The position numbers and the translations under genes are program-made. From Lithodes maja (lineage: Eukaryota > Arthropoda > Malacostraca > Decapoda > Lithodidae), in NCBI GenBank assembly GCA_037953745.1, contig JBAKBP010001417.1, positions 1 to 64,000 on the forward strand: a stretch of DNA of 64,000 bases, read 5' to 3'. Shown here one piece after another: positions 28,511 through 40,919 of the stretch; the stretch's first letter is position 1; the number at the start of each line of letters is the position of its first letter. The notes beneath the pieces were generated by a model. That model ran no database searches. It was not told the DNA's origin and was given only the letters and a program-made list of their open reading frames with translations.

Positions 28511-29920
28511 TAAGTAACACCCCGTTCTTAACATTAATCATCAACTATAAACCCCAATGTACAGTCGTGCTAATAAGTGATGTCTCGGCACCAAGTATGT
28601 TTTGATCAATAATTGGTCTATCTATCTATCTCTTGCTGACGCCGTGATCCCCGAAGGGGTGGCCACGAACGAACTGCCCCCACTCAGTCGACCCCCCCCC
28701 CCCCCCCAACCAGCACCGCCTTCGTTCATGTAGTTCCTCACTCCATCCTTCCACCTCATATTCGGTCTACCTCTCTGTCCCTCCACCTCGCTCTCGTACA
28801 CCCTCTTAGTCATTCTCTCGCTTTCCATACGTTCCATATGGCCGAACCATCTCAAGTTGTTCCTTTTCACACTTTCCAGCACATCTACCTCCACACCACA
28901 CCTCCTTCTTACTTCCTCATTAGTCTGTCTATCCCTCCATGTAACTCCGCACGCACTCCTTAAGTAATTCATTTCCACTGCTCTCACTCTTGGTCTGAGT
29001 GTCTCAACCAACGTCCATGCTTCGTTTCCGTAAGTCAGTGTCGGGATTATCACACTGTCATGCAAGGACTTCTTCACTTCCATACTGACCACCCTATTTC
29101 TTGTTACTTCTTTTAGCGTTCCTACAACCCTCTTCCCCTGTTGTACCCTCTCCCGCACCTCTTCATCCATAGTCCCATCTTTACTCAACACACTGCCCAG
29201 ATACTTAAAAGAGTTGACGATCTCCATAGCCTGACCGTTCAACTTCACCTCACACTCTGTGACTTCACCCCTTTCGAAGACCATAACCTTGCTCTTCCCC
29301 GTATTTACCTTCAAATTCCGTTTTTCGCACACTGTTCCAAACCCTGCAACTCCCATTCTTTATCACTCATCAGAACTGTATCATCCGCAAACAGCAGTAT
29401 AGGTAGCTTCCACTCAATTCCCTCCCTTTTCAGCGATACACCAACATCCACTGCTCTTGATAGGATTTCTTTCATGACTCCATCCATATATACAGTAAAC
29501 AACCACGGGGACATCACACACCCCTGTTTCAAACCAACATTCAGGTCAAAGAACTCGCTCTGCTCACTCTCCACACGTACTGCCGCCTTTGCACCCTCAT
29601 ACATGCTCTTCACTGCTTTCAGCAACTTGCCCTCTACTCCGTATATTCTAAGTACTTTCCATAAACCTTCTCTATCCACTCTGTCATAGGCCTTCTCCAA
29701 GTCCATAAAGGCAACATACACCTTTTGTTTCTTCTCCAGATACTTCTCCACAACACAATTCAGGGTAAAAATCTGATCTACACATCCTCTTCCCTTCCTA
29801 AAACCTCCCTGCTCGTCGCCTATCCATTTCTCCGTTCTCACTCTCACTCTCTCAATCACTACCCTACTGTATACCTTCCCTACTACGCTTAGAAGACATA
29901 TTCCTCGGTGGTTACCACAC

Positions 29921-30391
29921 CTCCCTGTGGTGTAACTGATAGCGCGTCTGGCTCACAACCACAAGGTCCCGGGTTCGAGACCCGGGCAGGGAAGAGACAT
30001 TTGGGCAAGTCTCCTAACGGTGTAGCCTCTGTTCACCTAGCAGTATAAATAGGAACCTGGTATAAGTGGACGAAGTTGTGACGTCCCATCTGGGGTTGGT
30101 GATCGGTTGCAAGGTGAGATGGGTATCGTACTGGTCAACCTAAGCTACTGGCCTTCGGGTGAGACTGGTACCGTAGTGAGAATGGTACCGTACAGATTAA
30201 CCCTAAGCCTTCGTTTCCAGATGTCGCCAATTGGCTAAAATACAGACCACACACACATCCACAGCCATTCCAACGATACATAAAAACTTAACATGCATTT
30301 CACGCAATACATTCCCAGTTAAGGAGGCGCGATAATAATGAGCTTAGCTCGCATTGCGTGGATTCCCCTTGACGAACAAGCAAGTGAATAA
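29921..30391 (+). mobile_element. tRNA-Val-headed SINE
   Basis: The head at 29922-29992 folds as a full tRNA: 7-bp acceptor stem TCCCTGT/GCAGGGA (one G-T), T-arm CCGGG-TTCGAGA-CCCGG, anticodon loop CTCACAA (CAC, Val). No CCA. The tRNA-unrelated body follows (CACCTAGCAGTATAAATAGG, TGAGACTGGTACCGTA). It interrupts the RTE LINE between codons for E-C and G-N-H, leaving a short ACAC direct repeat at the borders. The intact stem suggests a young SINE, or less likely a real tRNA gene captured here. Confidence 0.7.
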
Positions 30392-30416
30392 CACTCCTCT
30401 TTCCCCTTAACCTGTT

Positions 30417-31056
30417 AAGCGCTAAATAGCCCTAGGAGCTAGGGTAGTTATTTGTGTATTTCTAGCCTTGGATTCTGACAGAATTTGTTATATTTACAAT
30501 ATAGACCATTATTTGTTTTCGGTATGCTTTTATTTTACATATATGATGTATATATGAACCTTCAAGAGTGCTAAAATAAGTGGGAAAAGCATTTGGGTGG
30601 TGAAAAACGAAGATATTGGCCACCCGGTCGTAATGTCAGGCGAGAGAGAGCTACAGTCAACCCTCCTCTCTCGCTGTCTGTGAGGTAACTGAGACAAGCG
30701 GGGCGGTGTGGGCTGGTGTCAGGGTGTTACATATCGATCTTTTCTGCAACCCACTTGTGCTACATTATCGCGGGAGAGAAAAATAACCGATAAATGATGA
30801 TAATAAGAGGGAAAATAGGTGATAATTGAGGAGGGGAGGGAGGGGGGAATAAGGTGGGGAAGGAGGGGAGGGGGGTGGGTGAGATTTACATGGATGAGTA
30901 CTGGAGGGGAATTATCTCACCTAGAGACAAATTTTTTTTTTTTGATAGGCCCTTTTTTTTTTTTTGGAAAGCTTTTTTTATGGTCCTGCTTCCGTGAGGC
31001 CTATCGCGTTCCCTATAGGAAGCCTTCCGTGAGGCCTATCGCGCTTGCCGGGTTAA
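30417..31056. mobile_element. TTAA element family D, copy 1 (640 bp)
   Basis: TTAA borders; ends TTAACCTGTTAAGCGC and, inverted, TTAACCCGGCAAGCGC. It carries G-rich tracts and two T runs near 30932-30965, and the phrase GTGAGGCCTATCGCG twice near its right end. No ORF. It lies in the RTE LINE; the opposite-orientation copy is at 31735-32372. Confidence 0.88.
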
Positions 31057-31734
31057 AGAGACTATTATGCCAGTCTTCCAGTCATCGGGTGCACTCCCCT
31101 TCTCCCATGCTAGTTTGCACATTTTCCATACCCATTCTATCACTATCTCACCACCATACCTCAACATTTTCCCACACACTCCATCTGTTCCTGGTGCTTT
31201 CCCCAACTTCACTCTTTTCATGGCTTCCCACACTTCTGACCTCCTGATCCCCACCTCCACTACTTCTCTTCTTCTCCCTCCCATACCATATCCAGCTATG
31301 TTTGCTGGCTCTTCATTCCTTACATTTAGCAACTCACTGAAGTACTCCCTCCATCTTTCGACTCTCTCTTGCTTCTCGGCTAGCATTCTCCCATTCTTAT
31401 CTTTCACACCCTTACTGTTTCCCTTGCTACCTTCCCTAACTTTCTTGACTTCTTTCCAGAACAGTTTCTTACTCTCCCTCCATTTTACACTCAGATTCCT
31501 TCCAAATTCCTCATCTACTCTTCTCTTACTTTCCTTCACCACCCTCTTACTCTCCACGTACCTCGCTCGTTTCTGTCTCTCGGAATCTTCATTCCCTCTA
31601 CTACCCAACCACTCTCTATATGCTTTCTTCTTTTCTTCCACAGCTATTCTTACCTCTTCTGTCCACCATGCTGTACCTTTCACTCCCCTCCCTCTTCTCC
31701 TCACATGCTGCACAGATCTCATCCTTAACCCGGC

Positions 31735-32372
31735 AAGCGCTATAGGCCTCACGGAAGGCTTCCTATAGGGAACGCGATAGGCCTCACGGAAGCAAGACCA
31801 TAAAAAAAGCCTTCCAAAAAAAAAAAGGGCCTATCAAAACAAAGGAATTTGTCTCTAGGTGAGATAATTCCCCTCCAGTACTCATCCATGTAAATCTCAC
31901 CCACCCCCCTCCCCTCCTTCCCCACCTTATTCCCCCCTCCCTCCCCTCCTCAATTATCACCTATTTTTCCTCTTATTATCATCATTTATCGGTTATTTTT
32001 CTCTCCCGCGATAATGTAACACAAGTGGGTTGCAGAAAAGATCGTTATGTAACACCCAGACACCGGCCCACACCGCCCCGCTCGTCTCAGTTACCTCACA
32101 GACAGCGAGAGAGGAGGGTTGCCTGTGGCTCTCTCTCGCCTGAGATTATGACCGGGTGGCCAATATCTTCGTTTTTCACCACCCAAATGCTTTTCCCACT
32201 TATTTTAGCACTCTTGAAGGTTCATATATACATCATATATGTAAAATAAAAGCATACCGAAAACAAATAATGCTCTATATTGTAAATAGAACGAATTCTG
32301 TCAGAATCTAAGGCTAGAAATGCACAAATAACTACCCTAGCCCCTAGGTCTATTTAGCGCTTGTCAGGTTAA
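31735..32372. mobile_element. TTAA element family D, copy 2 (638 bp, inverted)
   Basis: Mirror orientation of 30417-31056 with the same ends (TTAACCCGGCAAGCGC left; inverted right TTAACCTGACAAGCGC). The pair flanks 678 bp of LINE sequence, forming a large inverted repeat. Confidence 0.88.
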
Positions 32373-33550
32373 ACACCTTGCTCATCTCCTCCACTTCCTC
32401 CATAACTTCCAGGTCGAACCCACCTAGTCGCCTTTCCACTGCTCTCCTGTACTCCTCCCTGACTTCCTCCTCCTGCAACCTCTCCACCCTCCTCTCGCCT
32501 CCCTCCAGCTCTCCTCACCCACTTCTTTTGTATCCTAACCTTAGCTACCACTACATAATGATCAGACAGACCCCCTCCAATACCCCTATACACCCTAGCA
32601 TCCATCACAGATTTCTTCATTCGTTCATCCACACATACATAATCAATCAATGACTTTCGTTCCACCACTGTCTTATCCTTCATCGTCAACATCCGTTTCC
32701 ATGTGTACCTGTGGATCATTCTGTGTCGGAAGAAGGTGTTGGCTATCCACAGCCTCCTCCCCACACATACGTCCACAAGTGCACTACCATTCCCATTCAC
32801 GTCTGATGGTACCCCCCACCCTCCCACCACTCCCTCAACTTTCCTATCACCCACCTTACCATTCATATCCCCAATCAGAAATATTCTTTCGTTCTTGTCA
32901 AACTTCTCCAGGCACGCCTCCACATTCATCCAGAACTCCTCTTTCTTTCTTTCAAGTGTATCCTCTGTCGGGGCATACAACCACCCACGTTTGTATTCCT
33001 ACTTTCATTCTCACCCACACAATCCTTGAACCCACAGACCCATACTCTCTTACACATTCCTCCCATTTGCTACTTACAAACAAACATGCACCTTCTCTCG
33101 CTGTTCCTTCACTCACTCCAGCACACACACCCATTCCACACTCCCACTCTATCACATCTGAACCTTTCCATTTGGTCTCTGTCATTCCACATACATCCAG
33201 CCTGGCATTCACTAACACTTCCAGAACCTCTCTCTCTTTTGTGCCATCATTCATGCCACTAACATTCCACGTAGCCATTCTCAGAATGTCCGAAGGCATG
33301 CCCTTAGTCGGTTGTGGTTCGTCAACGTTGGTTCCGTCCGCATCCGAGGCTGTTAGTTCGTTTTGCTTTGCTTTGATATTTTTTCCGGGTGGGGGTCGCA
33401 AGCCCACCGACCCAACCTCTTTAGTCGCCTCTTACGACACGCAGAAGGCACGTGGGGCATATTCTATTCCCTAACCCCCAGGGGGGGGTAATAATAATTG
33501 GTATCAGCAATATATAAGCTTAATTTCTTCATATTGAGTGAAATATTTGA

Positions 33551-34106
33551 TAATTATCGCGAATAGACTCGCAGCGTTATTATACATAATTTATTAGGGA
33601 AAGTGAAGCTCTATGGAATCCTTATAATATACTCACATAGATTCCGTTGTGGTAGAATAGTTTTGATAAGTTTTGTAACTCGATTTTGTCGATATAAATA
33701 GTCCCGCACGTAAACAAACTCAGTCCCGCAATCTTGACAGCTCTGCTACGGACGTGTTCAATGTTTACAAAAAGTGTTCGGAATGGAGTACACTAGCTAC
33801 GGTAAAGTGTTATGTTCTACAAAGATGTTACTGTATGTATAATATATGAACCCACAATAGCTGGCATGCAAGGGCTAGTGTTGTATCCCACGTACAGTAC
33901 TGGGTCTAGGGTTAGGTTAGGTTAATTTACTAGGTCTCGGAAACAAGATTCGTAGTTGCGGTAGTATTTACATCAAAACTATAGTTAACTATCAAAACTA
34001 TTCTCCACAGTAGAATCTATGTGAGTATATTATAAGGATTCCATAGAGCTTCACTTTCCCTAATAAATTATGTATAACGCTGCGAGTCTTTTCAAAAAAA
34101 TTACCA
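33551..34106. mobile_element. Fold-back element J with about 115-bp inverted arms
   Basis: Left arm 33551-33678 and right arm 33988-34106 are inverted copies (GGAAAGTGAAGCTCTATGGA, AATATACTCACATAGATTC). The interior has CTGGCATGCAAGGGCTAGTG and CAAGATTCGTAGTTGCGGTA, phrases also found in the tandem repeat at 43851-44128. No ORF. Confidence 0.75.
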
Positions 34107-34113
34107 AATACAG

Positions 34114-35068
34114 TAGGGTAAGACGGGGTAATTTCGCCGCGGCGCTAATAATTTGCATTCAAACGCCAATATCTCCGAAACAATTGCATGGATTCGGCTG
34201 CAGTTTGGCTTAGGTTGTAGAGCAAGTTTGGGTTAGGTTGTAGAGCAAGTTTGGTTTAGGTTGTATAGATAGTTTGGCTTAGGTTGTAGATCTAGTTTGG
34301 CTTAGGTTTTGTTGTAGTTTCGCGGGGCCTGGAGCCGGGGTTAGCGGCGCGTCTGACGGTATGGTCGGGTGTGTGTGGGGGTGTTTGTGGGTGGTTTATA
34401 TGTGTGTATGTTTGCGTGTGACACAGTGTTGGCAGTAGCCGTCAGCTGCTGCCTGGTACTTTGTACTAGCAACCTACACGCCGCACCCACACGAGACACG
34501 TCCACACCCGCACTAAATACTTCCACACCCGTAGGCCTAATAAATACGTCCACAACCGCACTAGACACGTCCACACCCGCACTACATGTCCATAACTCCA
34601 CACCCGCACTAGACACATCCACACCCGCAATAGACACAAAGGCGCATAGGCCTACACGTGTGACACACCTGCATCTCTGCCCACCCTGTTCAGTTGTGTG
34701 TGTGTGTGTGTGTGTGCGTGCAACGTTTTTCTATTGGCATGTTTAGTGTCTGAGTTTGTGAATGTTTTCATTGCTTTTACCTGCGTGCTAGTGTTTTGTC
34801 TGGCCATTAATCATATAATTAATGTTATCTAGTTTACTAGCTAGATGATGCGTAAAATAGGTCGCGGCGAAATTTCGCCGCGAGAGTGACATTTTTCAAA
34901 AATTCGGCAGCATGACCAAAACATTATATATTTTTTTCGTTTTTTGGGAATATATAGCAGAAAGGCTGAATGTATAGATAAAAAATAAAAAAATTAAAAA
35001 TTCAATTTGTGGCAGTTTCTTTTTGTCAAAATACGCGATTTTCGGCGAAATTACCCCGTCTTACCCTA
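34114..35068. mobile_element. TA-flanked element L, GGGTAAGACGGGG ends
   Basis: Left end TAGGGTAAGACGGGGTAATT and its inverted copy ending at 35068 flank 955 bp. GAAATTTCGCCGCG recurs inside at 34869. The interior holds minisatellites: AGGTTGTAGAGCAAGTTTGG-type at 34213-34310, and a TCCACACCCGCACTAGACAC-type array at 34498-34640. A (GT)n run lies near 34694-34716. No transposase. Confidence 0.8.
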
Positions 35069-35205
35069 TTCAAACATGTTCCTACACTTACCCACCCTAT
35101 TCAACATCTGACAGACATTATTACAGCACAGAGCAAGCCAAACGTAATGACAGCTGAGACATGACTTATTAGTGCCACCGTACTTGAATAAACTAATGAA
35201 AGCAT

Positions 35206-35279
35206 ATGGTCCTCCCGGGATTCCAACTCGGGAGACCACACCCAGAACATAAGCACCTAAACCATTACACCAACAACAC
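35206..35279 (-). repeat. tRNA-like sequence (degenerate)
   Basis: Minus strand has box A-like TGGTGTAATGGTTTAGGTG and a T-arm-like CCCGAGTTGGAATCCCGGG. No convincing anticodon arm. Probably a SINE head; 35069-35205 contains nothing else. Confidence 0.35.
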
Positions 35280-35310
35280 AGTTAAAAGGTTATTACCAGG
35301 GTGATAGTCG

Positions 35311-35746
35311 GATAATTATTCAGAATAGGCTCGGCTGCTTGCCGCCTTATTATAAATCATTTATTAAAGGTGGGGGCTCATGGGTTGAGGTAAACATGGA
35401 AAAATAATCGCCAACCTGCATATAATTACCGGTATCTTGTAAAATGCAATGTCACTGAAATAATTATTAACAATAGTATAAAGGATTTAGCGGATCATCT
35501 ATACCGGGCCTGTGACGTCATAGTGACGTCACACCAGTATCCTTAGCCTAGACTGGATGGTGGACTTACACTCTTGCGACGATCCACAAAATCCTTTATA
35601 CTGTACCATTGTTAATAATTATTTCAGTGCCATTGCATTTTGCAAGATAATTATGTACAGCTTGGCGATTATCATTCCATGTTTACCTCAACCCATGAGC
35701 CCCCACCTTTAATAAATGATTTATAATAAGGCGGCAAGCAGCCGAG
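35311..35746. mobile_element. Fold-back element K with about 170-bp inverted arms
   Basis: Arms 35311-35488 and 35575-35746 are inverted copies (GGGGGCTCATGGGTTGAGGT; AGTATAAAGGATTT). Outer parts resemble element J (GATAATTAT..GAATAG.CTCG). The loop contains two adjacent TGACGTCA palindromes at 35513-35520 and 35524-35531. No ORF. Confidence 0.75.
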
Positions 35747-37485
35747 TGACGCTCGAAATCTGGATATCGGATTCACTCAAATTTCGCCTCCCAAGCATCA
35801 AACACCTTGACAATGACAGATTCCTGCAGTTCATTTCACAATTTTTTGCGTTTTCTAGTTTGATGTAGTCTTTCATTATTTTTGCTCTCTTTTTCGGGTT
35901 TCCACTGTGATTTTTGCGCCAAGATCGAATATTTTAGCACGAACGTGGAATTTTGAAATATTTGGGGTATGGTGTAATGTTTAATTTTGCCAACTTAGAC
36001 GGCGCCAAATTCAGTGCTCCACTGTAAGTGAAATATGAAACCCTTTCAAAACTGTACCTCTAGGCCCCCTGCTATACTGGCAACATATATGATGATTTCT
36101 ATGCATCATGGGGGGGGTGAAGGGGGCAGAGCCCCCCTTCACCCCATCATGGATCCCACGGCAATCCTGATTAGCCGTACCATACCTGTTTTCCAAAACT
36201 CTCCCTAAAAATATTAAATGTTTACAGTAGGCCTAATTTTTTCCAAAATTCTCCCCACAAAAGTTCATTTTATACACCAAACAAGTTTTAAATATAGCCT
36301 CCCCATAGAGGATAATTATGTATTTTTTACAGTATTTTTTTAAATTCTCCCTATAAATGGTAATTTTTGAACAATGCTTTTTCATACTCTCCCTATAGAT
36401 GGCAGTTTCCTAATTTTATTGTTTTTCATCGTAAATTCTTTACTTTAACCTCACATTTTCCTTGATCTTCATAGCCTAGCCCTCCCATAAATTTTAGATT
36501 GTTGGATAGGCCTAGCCTAATTTCCACCTGTTCAATTTTTACAGTAATTTTTCCAAAATTCTCCCCATACAAGTTAATTAGTATAGGCTAACTAAATAAG
36601 TTGGTCACCAATTATTTCTCAATATTTGAAAACAAATATGGATTTTATATGCTCTAAACATCATATGGAAATGTGCTTTAAGCCTCGGCCAAACCTAATA
36701 AAAATATATGGTACTAAAATGGAAATTTTTCGAAACATGGTTGTCAATACCTTCCTATAGACGGCACCGATTCGTACACACTCCATTTTCACCTGTCTCC
36801 CGAGGTCTGTCCACCAGCTTTTTAGTCAACACTAACTCCACCTGCCTATCTCTGTCGAAACTACAGGTGTTCATTTCCACATCTTTGCGCATCACGTCAC
36901 GAAACACTACTGGGTTCCTATTAGTTTTTTTGTGAAGACGTCATTATAACGCATATGCTAAGTCACGCTCTGGTCACGAATACCCTCGGGAGCCAATCAC
37001 TCTGGTGAAATATGTTGATTACGTCATTGCAATCGGACAATCACAGATACCCACCTTGATTTACCTGATAATCGCCAGTCGATTCATGGTGGTACACTGT
37101 AAAGGTCCAGCGGGAAGGATGTAGTTACCGGGTGTACCATTACCGACATACAACATAAATCATCTATAAATACTTATAAATCTATAATACTAGGTTAGTT
37201 AGGTTAGGTTGTTTGGTTAGGGTAATGTATTTTTGTATCCAAAGGTAGTCAAAATAGAAGGGAACATGATGGTGAGCGTCCGCGTAGTGTAAACAAGACG
37301 GGCGGTACACCCGGTAACTACATTCTTGCCGGTCCAGCCTCTGCCACACTGTGTTATTGTAGAAACTACAAGAAATAATACTGCTGCCCTGAAAGTATTT
37401 ACAGAACATGGGTGCTTGCCTACTGATGTGACGTGTAAGACGTAAGATTTTTTCGCATAGGTTTAAACTTCCGGAGTTCCGGAAC
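35747..37485. other. Non-coding stretch with hairpins
   Basis: 35747-36028 is a remnant ending CAGTGCTCCACTGTA. A G/C-rich hairpin with 3-5 nt loop spans 36105-36151. 36190-36560 has several diverged copies of TTCCAAAATTCTCCC. 37104-37138 and 37304-37337 form inverted arms (GGTACACCCGGTAACTACAT), a small fold-back. No supported gene. Confidence 0.5.
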
Positions 37486-37782
37486 TTAACCTAACAAGTG
37501 CGCATGGGGGTAATTGGAAACGTCCCCCTGTGCTGACGTATTTGAGGTGTTTCCGTCACTAAAATATTCATTGTACCATTAACCCTTAACCCTTCGACCC
37601 CGGGTGGTACACGTGTGTACCATTATGGTTTGACCCGAGGAACCCGGGTGGTACAACACTGTACCATTGCTTGCGTGTGTGCTTTCGAATGGCGCGCATA
37701 AATATTTCGCTCCGTGGTCACCAGGCGTCGCTAGGCGACGCCACCAGACAGCATGTACGCCAGTCTCTACCCTGCCGCCAAC

Positions 37783-40690
37783 ATGGATACTAGCCCAAAA
37801 AGTGATTCCCTTGTGTCCGATTCTACGCTCCCTTCGACGCCTGCTCATGTTCGTCGCGCCCTAACGCAAAGGCACGTACAAGATGCGTTGACTCCCGGAG
37901 GTATTGAAATAGCTTTGAGGAGTTATGAACGTGGTGAAGGCAAAAATAGTGTTGATGACTTGGGCAGTGATAGCTCCGAGTCTTATCAGTCTCACTATAG
38001 TGAAGATTTTGACGATCTACACGAAATCCATGAAAGAGACGCGCTTTTTATTGGATTTGAGCATGACGATGAAAGTGATGATAGTACTGAACGTGATATA
38101 GTTGTGCAAGGTGATGAGAGTGTAGTGAGAGTGAGCGAATGGGACAGCACTAGGTCGACTGCCAAGTTTAGGTTGAGTGACACGACACCTAGCCCTTCGC
38201 CAGCTAAATCCCCATTCAAGATAAGTTTCTATAAGAAGCAAGTTCTGAAGAAGGCGGCCGCGGCAGCCAGGAAAGAGGCCCTAAAACTTGGTGAGGGAGC
38301 AGTGCGTGAGGGTGCCAGTGAGGCTGCGCGTGAGGCCGAGGTTGACCCGCCATTGTCTTCCTTATCTACCCACGCCACCCAAGTTGCCCCAGGCTCCCGC
38401 CATTCTTCCCCACCACCACCAGCACTGCCTAGGGTTGAGGACCCCCCACTTTCGGCCTATTTACCCCCTATTTCCCCCGAGAGGAGACATACTACTAAAG
38501 AAAAGGGAAAAGGGAGAAAATATGTTAAAAAAGGAGCTACAAGTAGGCGCTCTTTGTTCGAGGCTCCCGCGGCTTCCACCCCTGCCGCTCCCAGCCATAC
38601 GCCCCCGCAAGTTTCCCCAGGGTCCACCCCACCTCTCCAGCCTACAACAGAGGTTCCTCATGATGTTTTCGACCTTGCATCCATACCTGCACCTACAGAC
38701 ACTGAACCAGTGCTGTCTACGACTCGTCGTAGGCCAAGGAGCCCCGAACCTCTGCATGAAGATGACAGAGCCTTACCTCCCACTCCTTCCCCACCTCGCC
38801 GACCTACATGCCGCCCACGCATCATTCGTTCCCCGCGAGATTATGAGGGGGGCTCTGAAGATGAAGGGCACCTCACAGACGACTCTGGCCATGATTACCT
38901 GGGTCCACCGTCAGGGCAAGATGACGGCTCTGACGACAACGACGATGACTTTATGGACATCGACGACCCTCAACCCAGACGCTTTGCCCAGGGCCGTCGT
39001 GCTCCTGGCCGCCCTGGCCGCCTGGCTGGCCGCCGGGCTGGGCCTGGGCGCCGTCGCGCTCCTGGCCGCCCTAGGGTGCGCGCCGCCAAAGTTCGTGGGC
39101 GTGCTGCCCCCGCTGTAGCTCCTCGTCAGCGTCGCCAGAAGGACGCATTTTATATTTTCAACTGGCAGGATGTGGCTGCTGATGAAGTCATTGACCCTGA
39201 TGTAACCCCTTTTGATGAGGTACAGGATGCTCCAGGAGTTACCCCAAGTTTTCCTGCAGGCCCCAATGCTCGACCACATGAGCTTTTTGAGGCATTTTTT
39301 GATAAGGAGGTTACTGACTTTGTCATACAAGAGACAAATAAGCACTACCAAGTCCAGGTTAACTTTTTTGGCAAGGTGACCAAGGGCCACATGAAGCGGT
39401 GGACCCCAGTGACTCATCCCGAGTTCATGGTGTTCCTGGCAATCACCATGCTAATGCCTCATGTGAAGAAGCACAGGTTGGCTGACTATTGGATCACCAA
39501 AGATCTGATATCCACCCCTGCCTTCGGGAAATACATCTCTCGGGACCGGTACCTCGACATCCTCGGAGCGCTCCATCTTGTCACCAACACCGACATGCAT
39601 CTCCCTGACAAACTGTGGAAGATTAGGACGTTGTACGAGATGATGAGAGAACGTTTCACGTCCTACTTCATGCCCTTCTGCAACGTCTGTATTGACGAGT
39701 CTCTTGTGCTGTTCCGGGGAAAGCTGAGCTTCAGGCAGTACATCCCCTCAAAGAGACATCGCTTTGGTATAAAGTTCTTTGTGCTGTGCGATTGCCAAAC
39801 TGGCTATGTCCTGGACTTCCTGGTCTACAGCGGGAAGGAAGGGGACGTGGCAATAGACCCCCTCATTGGCTTTGGCGGAGCAGTGGTTCAAGCCATGATG
39901 AACCGGTACTTCCAAAAGAATCACGTCCTCTACACGGACAACTACTACACGTCCCCCACTCTCTCAAAGTACCTCCATCAGCGCCAGACGGGGACTGTAG
40001 GCACAGTTAGAGCAAAAAGGAAGGGCATGCCAAGTTTCCCTCCTAAAACAAAGAAAGGCGATGTCTTCAAGAAGAAGTCGGGACCCATTCTGGCTATCCA
40101 CTGGCACGACCAGCGGAAGGTCAACCTCCTGAGCACCGTCCACAAGGGGGAAATGGTTGAGACTGGCAAGGTGGATCGCCGCACCCAAGTCATCGACCAA
40201 GCCCGATGCTATAATTGACTACAACATAAATATGAGGCTGGTGGACAAGTCTGACATGCAGATAGGCTTCATCGACTGTCTGCGTACCTCGTGCAGATGG
40301 TACAAAAAGTTCTTTCTGCACATGGTGGACATGTCAATGCTGAATGCCTATAATATCTACAGGCTTCGGAATCCGCGCACACCCAGGAAGTTCAGTAGCC
40401 TGCGGAGGTTCCAAAAACAGGTGTTGGTGGAGCTCCTGGACAGGTATGCTATGCCACAGAGGGCAGTGGTACAACCTGGGCGCCCCGTTCAGGACCGCAT
40501 GCAGTGTGCACAGTATCTAAATGTGCACAAGCTCGGTTACCTGCCTCTGGAACGAGATGGAGTCACCATTAGCAGAAGGCGGTGCCATGTCTGCTGGAAC
40601 AGCCAGGTGAGGCCGAGGAAGCAAAAAAAGACCACCATGCAAGTGTGTGGAGTGCCAGCTGTCACTATGTGCTATACCGTGCTTTGCTGA
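37783..40690 (+). pseudogene. piggyBac transposase, two frameshifts
   Basis: The frame starts at MDTSPKSDS (another ATG at 37753). It has an acidic, Ser-rich N-terminus, a Pro-rich middle, and a basic G-R-P AT-hook-like block at 38981-39100. The DDE domain follows: FEAFFDKEVTDF, CIDESLVLFRG (first Asp) and YTDNYYTSPTL (second Asp). A 2-bp deletion near 40187, relative to the copy at 45587-48538, ends this frame at 40218 before the third Asp. That Asp and the rest (NINMRLVDKSDM, CHVCW) continue in another frame to 40690. A 1-bp insertion near 40641 then scrambles the cysteine-rich tail. The family excises and inserts DNA precisely at TTAA; this copy should be inactive. Confidence 0.92.
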
Positions 40691-40919
40691 ATACCACACC
40701 AAGCAGGAGTACTAACTAATAATCATAGTGAAAGTACCAAAGACTGACAATATGTATGTATATAGGCAACAAGTGGAAATAAAACAATGTACAGGTGTAT
40801 TGTGATAAAAAAGTCATGTATTATGAAAACATATATAAATAAGTGAAAAAAGACACAATAAATTGTATATAAAACGTTTACAAAGCATATAACTAAGTGA
40901 AAGTGACACATGACATAAT

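Larger units (their letters stand above)
28617..33485 (-). pseudogene. Near-complete RTE LINE split by a SINE and two TTAA elements
   Basis: Reading minus from 33485, the 5' region contains CTGCGTGTCGTAAGAGGCG. An APE endonuclease follows (MATWNVSGMNDGTKER near 33282, MTETKW, then IGDMNGKVGD, LIDYVCVDER, LSDHYVV in 32369-32980). The linker/RT start is at 31057-31734 (KGTAWWTEEVR, KAPGTDGVCGKMLRYG). RT and C-terminus are at 28622-29859 (EQGGFRKGRGCVDQ, FMDLEKAYDRVDREGLW, KQGCVMSPWLF, FADDTVLM, LRWFGHMERM). The 3' tail is (TAGA)n at 28617-28632. Frameshifts lie near 29350 and 33000. Insertions are 29921-30391, 30417-31056 and 31735-32372. All domains of an RTE are represented but the copy cannot be active. 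Confidence 0.88.

Noticed and set aside
31067..31768. 233-codon frame antisense to the RTE at 28617-33485
   Set aside because: Shadow of the LINE coding strand; no domain.
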